Assembly (NCBI GenBank): GCA_009731375.1
Contig: BJOX01000334.1
Coordinates: forward strand, 324,324 to 388,323
Reading direction: 5' to 3'
DNA: 64,000 bases
Origin: Paulinella micropora
Lineage: Eukaryota; Cercozoa; Imbricatea; Euglyphida
Under the pieces are notes generated by a model, which ran no database searches, had not been told where the DNA came from, and saw nothing but the letters and a program-made list of their open reading frames with translations. Position 1 is the first letter of the stretch. Each line of letters starts with the position of its first letter. The translations under genes and the position numbers were made by a program. Shown here piece after piece: positions 40,802-53,040 of this stretch.

Positions 40802-43106
40802 TTTTTGTCAGCCGGGGTGGACAGTCGGTCCTTTGTTGGTTCAGAAGGGGTGTCGAACCATTTTCTTTTTGGTGGGTTCGCAGCATTGTTTCAGTGCCCG
40901 GAAACGTGTTGGTGTTGGCACGGGATGAACCTTTCGTTTCGGGACAGTCGCGCGGGAGCGCGGTTGGGTTGCCCTTTTCAAGCAAGGGGGGGGGCAAGGA
41001 ACAGCTTTTGCTTAGCAAGTAAGACATTGATGGAGCGACAGAGTTGGTGGGTTTTCGCCAGTCGCCGGATGGACTGCAGTAGCGCCCATCGGTGGGAGGA
41101 TTGCAATGCTTCAGTTTCATTCTCTTCAGTGGTTATTTCAGTGGAGTTGTCGGCTGCGTGGCTATGGCGCGGAGCAGCGGCGACGATGGCAAGGTTCAAC
41201 GGTGGGTCTGTCTTCGTGACAGACCCCAAATCAGGCCGCCTCCCCTCCTACTCGTTCTTTGTCTTTGTTGTCGGATGATGGAGTTCGCTCTTCAGTTTAC
41301 AGTTCTAGGCGAGACACATGTTGCACCTGATGTGCATGTTGTGGTGTGAGCCTCAGAATCGTGGGAGCTCCGCAGCGAGCGTGGGGGAGGATGGCACCAG
41401 ACACCGCTACTTTGTTTTGGTTCGTCTGCGGTGGTTTCCGTCTGGGTCGTTTTCAACAGGCGGTGGTGGCCCCGGTTGTGGGGCATGGTGGACGTTCTTG
41501 TTTGCGACGTTTGGTTCAGAGCTGTTGGTGGCAGGAGCCACAGTGAATTGGTTGGAGTCGCTTTCGGCGGCGGTTGTTTCCCCTCCTTCAGGAAGGAGGG
41601 ATGAAGGACCCGGACAGTTGGCTGTCGGGCTTCGGCAGGTTGACTGGATCGGTTGTGTTACTTCGGCAGTTGTGTTCCTTGGAATCGGTTTTGTACGGCA
41701 GCGTGGAGCCGCGGGTGGAGCGGGCTACGGCATTGCCGCTAGTTAGACCAGATCTTTGGTGGTTGGTCCTTTAAGTTATTGGACTTGGTGCTCGGTGTGA
41801 ACCCTGCTCTGGACTTAATTTGCTTACGGTTGTTGAGTGTCTCTGCCATGATGCAGTTGGAGGTGTGCCGTTTGTTGCCGTCGTTTCGGTGGGGTCCCGG
41901 GGGAGGCCAGTCGTCCGGGGAGGTGGAACCTTTTCTGCTTTGTGATGGTCGGAGCGCGACGGACGTCTTTCTTCTCCCTCCATCAGGGGAGGGCGTTGCT
42001 TATATTTCCTATTCGATTGTCAGCGGAGGGTAAGGGCAGTATGATGAGCCCATGGCGTTTGGTGCACGTGGTGTTGCTGGTCGGCCGGATGTTCTGGAGC
42101 AGTTGGCCGCGGGCCGAGGCATTAGGGTTATGTTTGTAGACAGAGGTGGCTGATGTAGGCCAGGAGTTAACGTTGGTCGTTATGACCTAGCAATGTGTCG
42201 CGCCGGGTAGGCGCGGGAGGACGGTGGAGCTTCGCTGTCAGGTCTGATATCGCTACGACGGAAGGCGCTACACTTGGCAGATGGCGGCGAGGTGGCGAGC
42301 TATTTGACGCTCAGTTTCGGGAATGAACATGAAGGTTGAATCCTGGACGGCGGAGCCTGGCGGCGGGGCCGGGGGAGTTCCATAGAAGGCTGGACGGTGG
42401 GTCGCCCTCCGGGGCGGGTCATGCGTCAAATTTGTGGAACGGCGATTTTCCCCTTAATTACTTTTATTGTGTATTGCTCAGTCCATTTTCTTTCCTTGAA
42501 ATAGTGGATACGGAGTTAGGGGGAGATACCTATTGTGGGTGATCCTATTTACATTCATATGCATGGCGTCATTGTTTTTCTTTTACCTGTTGGGTTACAT
42601 GCGGTGATGTTGTACGTAATTAACTTGCGACTTTATCTGTTGCTTTGTGCTTGGCTTAAGGTTAAGCAAGTGGATAGTAACTGCGTGCATTTACATCTGG
42701 TAATTGTTTATGCTTTGTCGTACATTTTGTGTTTGTCGTTTGAAGCGAAGTTAGGTTCTGCCATGTTTGTTGTGCATTCAATTGGTACGTTGATGTATTT
42801 TGGATCATATTTGACTTTGATTGTCTGATATACTTTGTTGATGTATCCGGACAGCCTATCGCCGGGGGCGATTCAGGACAGTATGTGATTTCTGATATGG
42901 CTTGAATGTTTCTTCTGGTCAGACCTAAGAAAATTTTTGCTGTTCTTAAGTAGTAATTTTGTTCATCTGAGTACAGGGTGAGACTTGCGTGTTGGGTAGT
43001 GTTGCACTTGATATGGGGATAGTTTTGCTCTTTATTCCATATGTCTCCTCATGCGTCGGGCTGCGTCTTTGCTGAGATGTCCTCGGCCCTAATTAAGGGG
43101 GAGCAT

Positions 43107-43390
43107 TGGGAAAGTTAATTAGATCCTAGTCCACTACAGCATAACCGTATAATCACGGTAGCTTCACTCTCCTATGTACTTAATACTTAGTAATTATTCC
43201 TGTATTACCATATTTTCTGGTACTGGTGGCGAATTGCATTTACTATGATGTTCATATATTACCAATTTAGTGAGGTTGGTTTCTCTTTTTGGTTCTTTTG
43301 AATCTCAGTGAAGTCTCAGTAAAATGGTGATAGACAACTGGGATCCCGGAGCCTCCGGTTAACAGGCTAGTTTCCCTACCCGGATCTTCA
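43107..43390. repeat. LTR copy 3, end of the array
   Basis: 284 bases, one base shorter than the other copies (a missing G near 43250). Similarity to the preceding units ends here, apart from a run of T. Confidence 0.75.
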
Positions 43391-43407
43391 TTTTTCCCAA
43401 CGACTTG

Positions 43408-43684
43408 ATATTGCTGTTGACATTCAAGACAACAAAAATTAGTTTTTCATTTTTGTGTCAGATTTTCATTTTTGTGACAGTTTTTCATTTTTGTGACAAA
43501 AATTCAAATTTTCAAATTTAACGGTAACATTTCGCGAAAATTTACGATATTTTGCGGATGAATATAGCAGTTAATTTGAAAAATTCAAATTTTCACCCAA
43601 AATCAAAATTCCAACCAAAACTGAAATTCCAACCAAAACAGAAAAATCAATTTTTTTTGTTGTCTTGAATGTCAACAGCAATAT
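43408..43684. mobile_element. Foldback / MITE-like element, copy A
   Basis: The ends ATATTGCTGTTGACATTCAA and its exact inverse lie about 277 bases apart. Inner sequence is A/T-rich, with ttcatttttgtgaca repeats and a ttcgcgaaaatttacgatattttgcgg core. No coding capacity. Confidence 0.8.
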
Positions 43685-44288
43685 ATATTATGATTAGCAG
43701 TACTTTGTTTGCACTAATTAATTCAGTGTCCAAGTGTTCCGAGTCGAAATGTCACGAGTCATCGGATTTATTAGTCATACGGATGGAACGGCGACCGTCA
43801 CTCAGGTCAGGCTGTATTTACATTCTATCCCGAGGCCGATCGGCGGTGTATGTTTGACTTCTCGCGCGCATAGAGGTGGGCGCGCTCGGGGGGGAGAAGG
43901 GATTATGCCGGCCCACCCGGTATATAATGCCAATACCGTGACTGACCCGCCATTCCGGTCTGTCGGTTATCTTTGGTCTGAAGAGGGCTACGGAGTCTAT
44001 TTTAGGTATTCTTCAGTCTTCATATCGTTAGACAGTTTATCTGTTATTAAATATCGTACTATTGTAACAATCCAGCCTCGGAGATACCGGCGGCTGAGAA
44101 GGATGTGCAGGACTCCCCGGTCCGATTCCTGATTGTCGAACACAATGAAATAATACATGTATTAATATACCGGTATTGTTAACCACTCCAAGGTGTGTTA
44201 CGAATATTTAATCCTTAACCCGGCAGGCGCCACATTTGTGGATGATTGCCCTATTCTCTCCACTGGCTTGGATGACTTTTGATATTAT
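43685..44288. other. Unique GC-richer sequence between two foldback elements
   Basis: A + strand frame at 43734-44132 (132 codons) contains VGYLWSEEGYGVYFRYSSVF and an Arg-rich end, but I recognise no family and see no splice support. Probably non-coding. Confidence 0.4.
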
Positions 44289-44840
44289 TGTTGGGACGTT
44301 CAGATGTCAAAATCCACCATCGAATTGGATTTGATGCCACAAGTTCAAATTTTCAACTGAATATTACTGTTGACATTCAAGACAACAACAAAAATTAGTT
44401 TTGAGTTTTTGTGTCAGATTTTCATTTTTGTGACAGTTTTTCATTTTTGTGACAAAAATTCAAATTTTCAAATTTAACTGTAACATTTCGCGAAAATTTA
44501 CGATATTTTGCGGACGAATATAGTCGTTAATTTGAAAAATTCAAATTTTCACCCAAAATCAAAATTCCAACCAAAACTGAAATTCCAACCAAAACAGAAA
44601 AATCAATTTTTTTTGTTGTCTTGAATGTCAACAGCAATATTAATAACATACTGCCAAAATTAAATTGATTTTGCGGACGGACATAGCTATTAAATCACAC
44701 TAGTTGAATCAGAATTCTGACCACTTGCCCTTAAAATGAACTGACTTATTTGAATTCTGACCACTAATTTCAAAATCTGAACATTAAATCATCCGAATTC
44801 AAACTCGATGGTTGATTTTGACATCTGAACGTCCGCAACA
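44289..44840. mobile_element. Outer foldback element carrying a nested copy
   Basis: The left arm gacgttcagatgtcaaaatc (44295 on) is inverted at the right end (44811-44834) over about 35 bases with few mismatches. It carries another foldback element at 44361-44640. The right arm holds ttttgcggacggacata, the core also seen at 12.1 kb. The element ends 28 bases from the stop codon of the DcpS gene. Confidence 0.75.
44361..44640. mobile_element. Foldback / MITE-like element, copy B, nested
   Basis: Same family as 43408-43684, with only scattered differences, and the same inverted ends with one change in the left arm. Confidence 0.8.
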
Positions 44841-44867
44841 AAGAAGATTGAAGAACGCTTGCTTTCG

Positions 44868-44925
44868 TCATACATCTTTCACATCTTTCAGGAACTTGCC
44901 GGCAAGAGGATGTGTGGAAGGCAAC
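44868..44925 (-). CDS. DCPS: DcpS terminal exon
   Basis: 58 bases after the acceptor atgctgcag, encoding [18 protein letters not shown] and a stop. It resembles the family's short C-terminal helix. Phase with the preceding exon cannot be checked because of the gap. Confidence 0.6.
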
Positions 44926-45450
44926 CTGCAGCATGGCACATACATAGAAATCCATGCATGCATACATAAACATACATGACGCATTACCGTCCGGCAATAC
45001 ATGTGGAGCAGTGGAGAGTGCAACTAGGCAGTAGCGGACATAGAAGGGACATAAAGGCAATAGTGGGGCACTTAAGTTGGTGAGAAAGGCAGTGGTCGGG
45101 TAATGAAAGGACGGAAATGCAGTAACTTGTGTAGCATTTTTTTTGGGGGGGGGGGGGGGGNNNNNNNNNNGGTAGAAGTGCGTGTTAGCTTCCAGGTTGG
45201 TGATGATGGACTGTAACGAGTGCGCGCGTCCCAACTCCGTGTGCGAGCGAGGGCCTGCGTAGGACGCAAACAAACACAGCGGCAACTATCGCACAGAGTA
45301 CGTGTGCAAAAGTACACGTGGAAGTGGTAGGAGAGGTAGGGAGGTAGGCAAGAAGGGAGGTAGGCAAGAAGGGAGGTAAGTAGGTAGTAGGTAGATATAG
45401 ATAGATAGATAGATAGATAGACAGATAGATAGATGGAAAGATGGATAGGT

Positions 45451-45506
<56 letters not shown>

Positions 45507-45697
45507 GTACAGGTGACGTGCGCGAAGTGAACGTGGAAGTGGTAGTAGCTGGGCACGTAATGCACGAAAGCCAGCACTTCATGCCGCGAGACTCCTAGAG
45601 ACAGATATAAATTACATGTCAATGCGTGTGTGTATTCATACCTCCAATATCTCCCCCCCCCCCCCTGTAAATTATATATCTAGATAGATAGACAGAC

Positions 45698-45741
<44 letters not shown>

Positions 45742-45773
45742 GGATGGATGGATGGATGGATGGATAGATAGAT

Positions 45774-45819
<46 letters not shown>

Positions 45820-45907
45820 GGATGGATGGATGGATGGATGGATGGATGGATAGATAGATAGATAGATAGATAGGTAGATAGGTAGATAGGTAGATAGATA
45901 GATAGAT

Positions 45908-45938
<31 letters not shown>

Positions 45939-45980
45939 TAGATGGATAGATAGATAGGTGGATAGATGGATGGATGGATG

Positions 45981-46063
<83 letters not shown>

Positions 46064-46507
46064 TAGACAAATCAGCGTAGACAAAGGGTTGGTGTGTTGC
46101 CTGGGCAGTTGGTCGTGATCCAGTTCAGGCTTGCTTGGTACAGGTGGCGCAGCAGGCCCACGTGTTCCCCGCGCAGGTCGCGCAAGCAGCTGTCGCACAA
46201 TCACACACAATGACACAACAAGCATGCTTGGTACAGGTGGCGCAGCAGGCCCACGTGTTCCCCGCGCAGGTCGCGCAAGCAGCTGTCGCACAATCACACA
46301 CAATGACACAACAATCACATGTTTGGTACAGGTGGCGCAGCAGGCCCACGTGTTCCCCGTGCAGGTCGCGCAAGCAGCTGTCGCACAATCACACAACAAT
46401 CACACGCGCGCATTGTGCACTGTACACGCACGTATAGGCGGTCTGACCGTACGTCGTCTCTGCGGCAAATGGCAAGCAGCTCCACGGGAGAATATCGCCC
46501 TAAAGCT

Positions 46508-46564
<57 letters not shown>

Positions 46565-46682
46565 AGCTATAGTCCCAACCACACATCCACCAACTATTAG
46601 CGGCCTCCTCCGCCTTGCCCATCGATAGGATAGCTAGACAGATAGATAGGTAGATAGATAGATAGATAGATAGGTAGGTAGG

Positions 46683-46729
<47 letters not shown>

Positions 46730-46774
46730 GTAGGTAGGTAGGTAGGTAGGTAGGTAGGTAGGTAAGTAGGTAAG

Positions 46775-46828
<54 letters not shown>

Positions 46829-46837
46829 TATAGATAT

Positions 46838-46881
<44 letters not shown>

Positions 46882-47297
46882 ACATGTTTGTCTGGTCTAT
46901 CAGCTCTGCATATCAGAAGACATAGGAATCCATTCCACCCCGCCGCGATATAGATATATATATATATATATATAGATAGATAGCTACCTCCTCTGCCTTG
47001 TCCATAGTTACCCATGAGACAGAATCCCGTGTTTGGGTCACTGTGCTGTCAGTGCAACAACATTCCTTCTTTCCTTCCTTCCTTCTTTCCTTCCTTTCTT
47101 CCTTCCTTTCTTCCTTCCTTCTTTTCTTCCTTTCTTCCTGCTTGCTTCGCCTCGGTGTCTGTGACCTTCCAACAAGAGAGGCATGCGTTCCTGTTTTTAG
47201 ATATATAGTACAGGAGGCAAAAATGCGGTAATTACGCCCGAAGTCACCCCATCACTATCATCACAACAATCATCACTATCTATCTATCTATCTATCC

Positions 47298-47330
<33 letters not shown>

Positions 47331-47363
47331 CCTACCTACCTACCTACCTACCTACCTACCTAC

Positions 47364-47423
<60 letters not shown>

Positions 47424-47945
47424 NNNNNNNNNNNNNNNNNNNNNNNNNNNNNNNNNNNNNNNNNNNNNNNNNNNNNNNNNNNNNNNNNNNNNNNNNNNNN
47501 NNNNNNNNNNNNNNNNNNNNNNNNNNNNNNNNNNNNNNNNNNNNNNNNNNNNNNNNNNNNNNNNNNNNNNNNNNNNNNNNNNNNNNNNNNNNNNNNNNNN
47601 NNNNNNNNNNNNNNNNNNNNNNNNNNNNNNNNNNNNNNNNNNNNNNNNNNNNNNNNNNNNNNNNNNNNNNNNNNNNNNNNNNNNNNNNNNNNNNNNNNNN
47701 NNNNNNNNNNNNNNNNNNNNNNNNNNNNNNNNNNNNNNNNNNNNNNNNNNNNNNNNNNNNNNNNNNNNNNNNNNNNNNNNNNNNNNNNNNNNNNNNNNNN
47801 NNNNNNNNNNNNNNNNNNNNNNNNNNNNNNNNNNNNNNNNNNNNNNNNNNNNNNNNNNNNNNNNNNNNNNNNNNNNNNNNNNNNNNNNNNNNNNNNNNNN
47901 NNNNNNNNNNNNNNNNNNNNNNNNNNNNNNNNNNNNGTAGGTAGG

Positions 47946-47980
<35 letters not shown>

Positions 47981-48000
47981 GAAGGTAGGTAGATAGATAG

Positions 48001-48046
<46 letters not shown>

Positions 48047-48398
48047 CCTTGTCCATTGGTCAGGCGTTTCCTGTTCACAGCACAATGTTACACAATGTTA
48101 ATTTTGCTTTACGTACAGCACAATGTTAATTTTGCTTCACATACATCACAATGTTACACAATGTTAATTTTGCTTTACGTCTGTTCACAGCACAATGTTA
48201 CACAATGTTAATTTTGCTTTACGTACAGCACAACGTCACACAATACATAACCTGCATGCATGCATACATACGTAGTATGTATGTATGTATGTTGTATGTA
48301 TGTATGCATGCATGCATGCATGCATGCATGCATGCATGCATGTATGTATGTATGTATGTATGTATGTATGTATGCATCCATGTATGCATGTGTGCATG

Positions 48399-48429
<31 letters not shown>

Positions 48430-50494
48430 GTATGTATGTATATACCTGGAAGAGGTAAACAGTATCTGGAGGATGTGTTTGTATGTATGCATGTATGTAT
48501 GTATGTATGTTTGCATGTATGTATGTATGCATGTATGTATGTATGCATGTATGTATGTATATACGTATGTATGTATGTATGTATACCTGGAAGAGGTAAA
48601 CAGTATCTGGAGGAGCGTGTTTGCATGTATGTATGTATATATGTATGTATGTATGCATGTATGTATGTATGTATGTATGCATGCATGTATGTATGTATGT
48701 ATGTAGGTAGGTATGTATATACGTATGTATGTATGTATGTACACCTGGAAGAATTAAACAGTATCTGGAGGAGTGTGTTTGCATGTATGTATGTATGTAT
48801 GTATGCATGCATGTATGTATGTATGTATGTATGTACGTAGGTATGTATATACGTATGTATGTATGTATGTATGTATGTATGTATGTATGTATGTAGGTAT
48901 GTATGTAGGTATGTGTGTAGGTATGTATGTATGTATGTATGTATACCTGGAAGAGGTAAACAGTATCTGGAGGAGTGTGTTTGTATGTATGTATGTATGT
49001 ATGTATATACGTATGTATGGATGTATACCTGGAAGAGGTAAACAGTATCTGGAGGAGTGTGTTTGTATGTATGTATGTATGTATGTATGTACGTATGCAT
49101 GCATGTATGTATGTATGTATGTATGTATGTATGTATGTATGTATGCATGCATGTATGTAGGTATGTATATACGTATGTATGTATGTATGTATACCTGGAA
49201 GAGGTAAACAGTATCTGGAGGAGTGTGTTTGTATGTATATATGTATGTATGCATGCATGCATGTATGCATGTATGTATGTATGCATGTATGTATGTATAT
49301 ACGTATGTATGTATGGATGTATACCTGGAAGAGGTAAACAGTATCTGGAGGTGTTTGTATGTATGTATGAATGTATGTATGTATGTATGTATGGATGGAT
49401 GGATGTATACCTGGAAGAGGTAAACAGTATCTGAAGGAGTGTGTTTGTATGTATGTATGTATGTATGTATGTATGCATGTATGTATGTATGTATGTATAT
49501 GTATATTTATGTATGTATGTATAACCTGGAAGAGGTAAACAGTATCTGGAGGAGTGTTTTTGGCCACATCTGCCTTACGCGCGGGGTAGATCACCTCCAC
49601 CTCAACAAACAAACAGATATATATATATATACATACATACATACATATATGTATAGATAGATAGATAGATAGATAGCGTAACATAACATGACATAACGCA
49701 TAATTTCATAATGACATAAGATAAGATATACGTATAACATGTGTGTGGAGGAGTGTGTTTGGCCATATCTGCCTTACGCGCGAGGGTAGATTACCTACAC
49801 CTCAACAAAACTAAACAACATAACATAGCGTAACATAACATGACATAACATATAATTTCATAATGACATAAGATAAGATATACGTATAACATGTGTGTGG
49901 AGGAGTGTGTTTGGCCATATCTGCCTTACGCGCGGGGTAGATCACCTCCACCTCAACAAAACAAAAAAACATAACATAGCGTAACATAACATGACATAAC
50001 ATATAATTTCATAATGACATAAGATATACGTATAACATGTGTGTGGAGGAGTGTCTTTGGCCATATCTGCCTTACGCGGGGTAGATCACCTCCACCTCAA
50101 CAAAACAAAACAACATAACATAGCGTAACATGACATGACATAACGTATAATGTCATAATGACATAAGATAAGATATATGTATAACATGTGTGTGGAGGAG
50201 TGTGTGTGGCCATCTCTGCCTTACGCGCGAGGGTAGACTAAACCTCATCAAACAAACATACACATACATACGACCAGCACGACACATAGCATGACATAAC
50301 ATGATATAACATAACATAGCGTAACATAGCATGAAATGTTACATGATATCATAACATAAGACGTAAGATAACATGATGTTGTGTAAGATGTATCTGGAAG
50401 GGTGTGTTTTGCCATACATACATATATACATACATACATGCATACATGCATGCATGCATACATGCATACACACATACATACATACATACATACA

Positions 50495-50525
<31 letters not shown>

Positions 50526-52638
50526 TGCCACATCTTCACATAAGAAAATAAGATAAGATAACATAAGATTGTAAAACATTTTTTTACGCGCAGGGTGTAT
50601 CACCTCGACCTCAACAAACCAACGTAATGTATTGTATTGTATTGTATTGTATTGTATTGTACTGTATTGAACTGTACTGTATTGTATTTTATTGTATTGT
50701 ATTCAACCACGACACGCACAAGAAATAGCATGACAGAGCATTGACATAGTACAAAATGACATAACATAGCATAACATAGCATAAAATAGCATATCATAAA
50801 GTTGATAAATAACTAATACAATATATGCAGATTAGGAAGAAAAATAGCAATAGATCAATAAGCAAATAAATCGATAGGCTGAATGGCCAGCAGCGCGCGC
50901 GGGCCGCTGGTTGATTATATAAGGGGTGTCTAAAAAGTAATTGCCGGTTTTTCCATTCTTGCTCTCTCGGGATAGAAGGCCGAGATAGCTGGTTCTAGTC
51001 CATATGCATACACTACAGGCCACGTGTGATAGTGTGAGACACCTATATGTCTGGGGCTTTGAAACTCATTGGAAAAAAAAAGAAATGAAAAAAAAAAAAA
51101 AAAAGGTGTACCCAAATTTTTTTTGGGGCGTCCCTAAAATGGAGATGTCCCTAAATCTCGATGTCTTTCGGACAGGGATGTCCCGGGGTATCCCTTCTGA
51201 GGGACGTCAGCGGAGTGTCCCTACGGTGTCCCACGGCACATCCCAACCCCAGACCCCCAGCCCTTTCCAGCTCAGAAATCGAAGATCTCCAAACTCAAGA
51301 AGTGACCCTCCCAAAATAGCTGCATACCGAACGCGCAATTGTAAAGTTCATCGTTCTCTGCCGCGACCANNNNNNNNNNAATTCTTTTCGGATTTAAGAT
51401 AACCACCGCGACCAACACAAGACATAGTAAGGAAGCCTCTGCGTTTGGGCTTTTATATACATGCATGTATGCACACACATGCACACACGCATATTATGCA
51501 TTATACATATATATATATATATACAAAATATATATAATCTATGAACGCAGATGTTTGTACTTGCAGCGGTGGTGGCTCGCCTGTTAGGAAGCCCAGACAT
51601 TGTGCGTACCTCCCATTCACAGCACTATCATTTACACAAGCACACATGCATCCATGCGGACATACGTAAAGACGTGCATGCTTTTATGCATACATACATG
51701 TTTTTTTTTTTTTTTTTTTAATAATAATTTTTATTTTAAATTTTAACATTTTTTTCAAAAACCGAAACCGAAACCGGAACCAAGTTCAAGAAGTAAAAGC
51801 AGTAGAAGAGACACGTGAAAAAATGCAGAGACATACGTGGGTTGTAGCTGTTGGAAGCAGTCTGGGATGTGTTGGGGCACAATGTGAGTGTTGAGCGCGG
51901 CGGGCTTGATGGCCAGCAGCGCACGCTCATTGGCGGAGCCATGACCTGCCACACAGATAAAGGCTCAAATGAAAGCTTCAGAGTTGCAGATTACAATGAT
52001 ATGCATGAGGTGCACGATGGGGCCTCTGCCCATAAGGCGACCATGATCAACAGGTGGCTCGAGCAAAACGTACCCCAGCACATCACTTCGGGCCCTACCA
52101 GCCAGTGGCCCGCGAAGTCCCCAGACCTCAACCCAATTGAAACCATATGGGCCATCATGACCAGCGACCTCGATTGTAACCCCCCGCAAAACAAGGCTTT
52201 GAAACGCCGAATCAAACAAGCCTGGAGGAACTTGTCGCAGGAAACTGTGAAAAAAACCATAGAATCTATGCCTAAACGACTCCGTGGCGTTATCAAGTCA
52301 AAGGGCGAGAGTCTCCGTGTTTAACTAGGACATACTATCACACGTGGCCCATAGTGTATGCACATGGAATAAAACCAGCTATCTCGGCCTTCTGCCCAGA
52401 GAGAGCCAAGAATGGAAAAACCGACACTTACTTTTTAGACACCCCTTATATATATATATATATATAATCATTGGCCTCGCTATGACCTGNNNNNNNNNNC
52501 CCCCCCCCCCCCCCCCCCCCGAGAAAAAAAAGATAAATTAAGTCATAATACACATACATAGGTATTTACCTGCTAGTTCGCCGAGTACCGTTATGCCTCC
52601 CGCCGTACTGGAGAGCACTTTGGAAGTCCTGAACATAC

Positions 52639-52684
<46 letters not shown>

Positions 52685-52741
52685 GTAGGCAGGCAGGCAG
52701 GTAGGTAGGTAGATAGGTAGGTAGGTAGGTAGGTAGATAGG

Positions 52742-52795
<54 letters not shown>

Positions 52796-52859
52796 CATAC
52801 ATACATACACAACAAGCGGTAGTAGTAGTACAGTAGTATAAGTAAGTAATAGTAGTAGT

Positions 52860-52891
<32 letters not shown>

Positions 52892-52904
52892 TAGTAGTAG
52901 TAGC

Positions 52905-52939
<35 letters not shown>

Positions 52940-53009
52940 GTGTATGCGCAGGTCTATCGGAAGGAGAGAAGCAGAAGTATGTATTGTATGTATTGTATGT
53001 ATGTATGTA

Positions 53010-53040
<31 letters not shown>

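Larger units (their letters stand above)
37351..43390. mobile_element. Tandem array of a non-autonomous LTR element (LTR-internal-LTR-internal-LTR)
   Basis: Sequence repeats with a period of exactly 2,590 bases, with only a handful of substitutions between units (for example near 40318, 40494, 42453 and 42586). Each unit contains a 285-base segment that begins TGGGAAAG right after an aagggggagcat purine tract and ends TCTTCA. The array itself stops at the end of that segment (43390). That is how an LTR behaves, so I read the unit as LTR plus a 2.3 kb internal region. No reverse transcriptase, protease or integrase is encoded. Open frames of up to 157 codons show no recognised domain. Confidence 0.75.
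50920..52448 (+). mobile_element. Tc1/mariner-like element with long inverted ends
   Basis: The left end taaggggtgtctaaaaagta and the inverse of the right end match over about 115 bases with few differences. TA lies on both outer sides. The right half carries a transposase fragment. The middle (about 51100-51945) does not look like transposon. It holds a 10-N gap, microsatellites and a DcpS exon, so either a foreign segment has entered or the assembly has joined the wrong pieces. Confidence 0.8.

Noticed and set aside
37351-42828. A 97-codon hydrophobic frame (IYIHMHGVIVFLL) repeated three times, as a membrane protein
   Set aside because: It has no homology that I recognise and lies just upstream of the proposed polypurine tract in a T-rich stretch, where hydrophobic frames arise by chance.
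48250-49600. Regular repeats with variable spacers resembling a CRISPR array
   Set aside because: The spacers are ATGT microsatellite and the constant part is the end of a DcpS exon with its splice donor. The DNA is eukaryotic and no cas genes exist.
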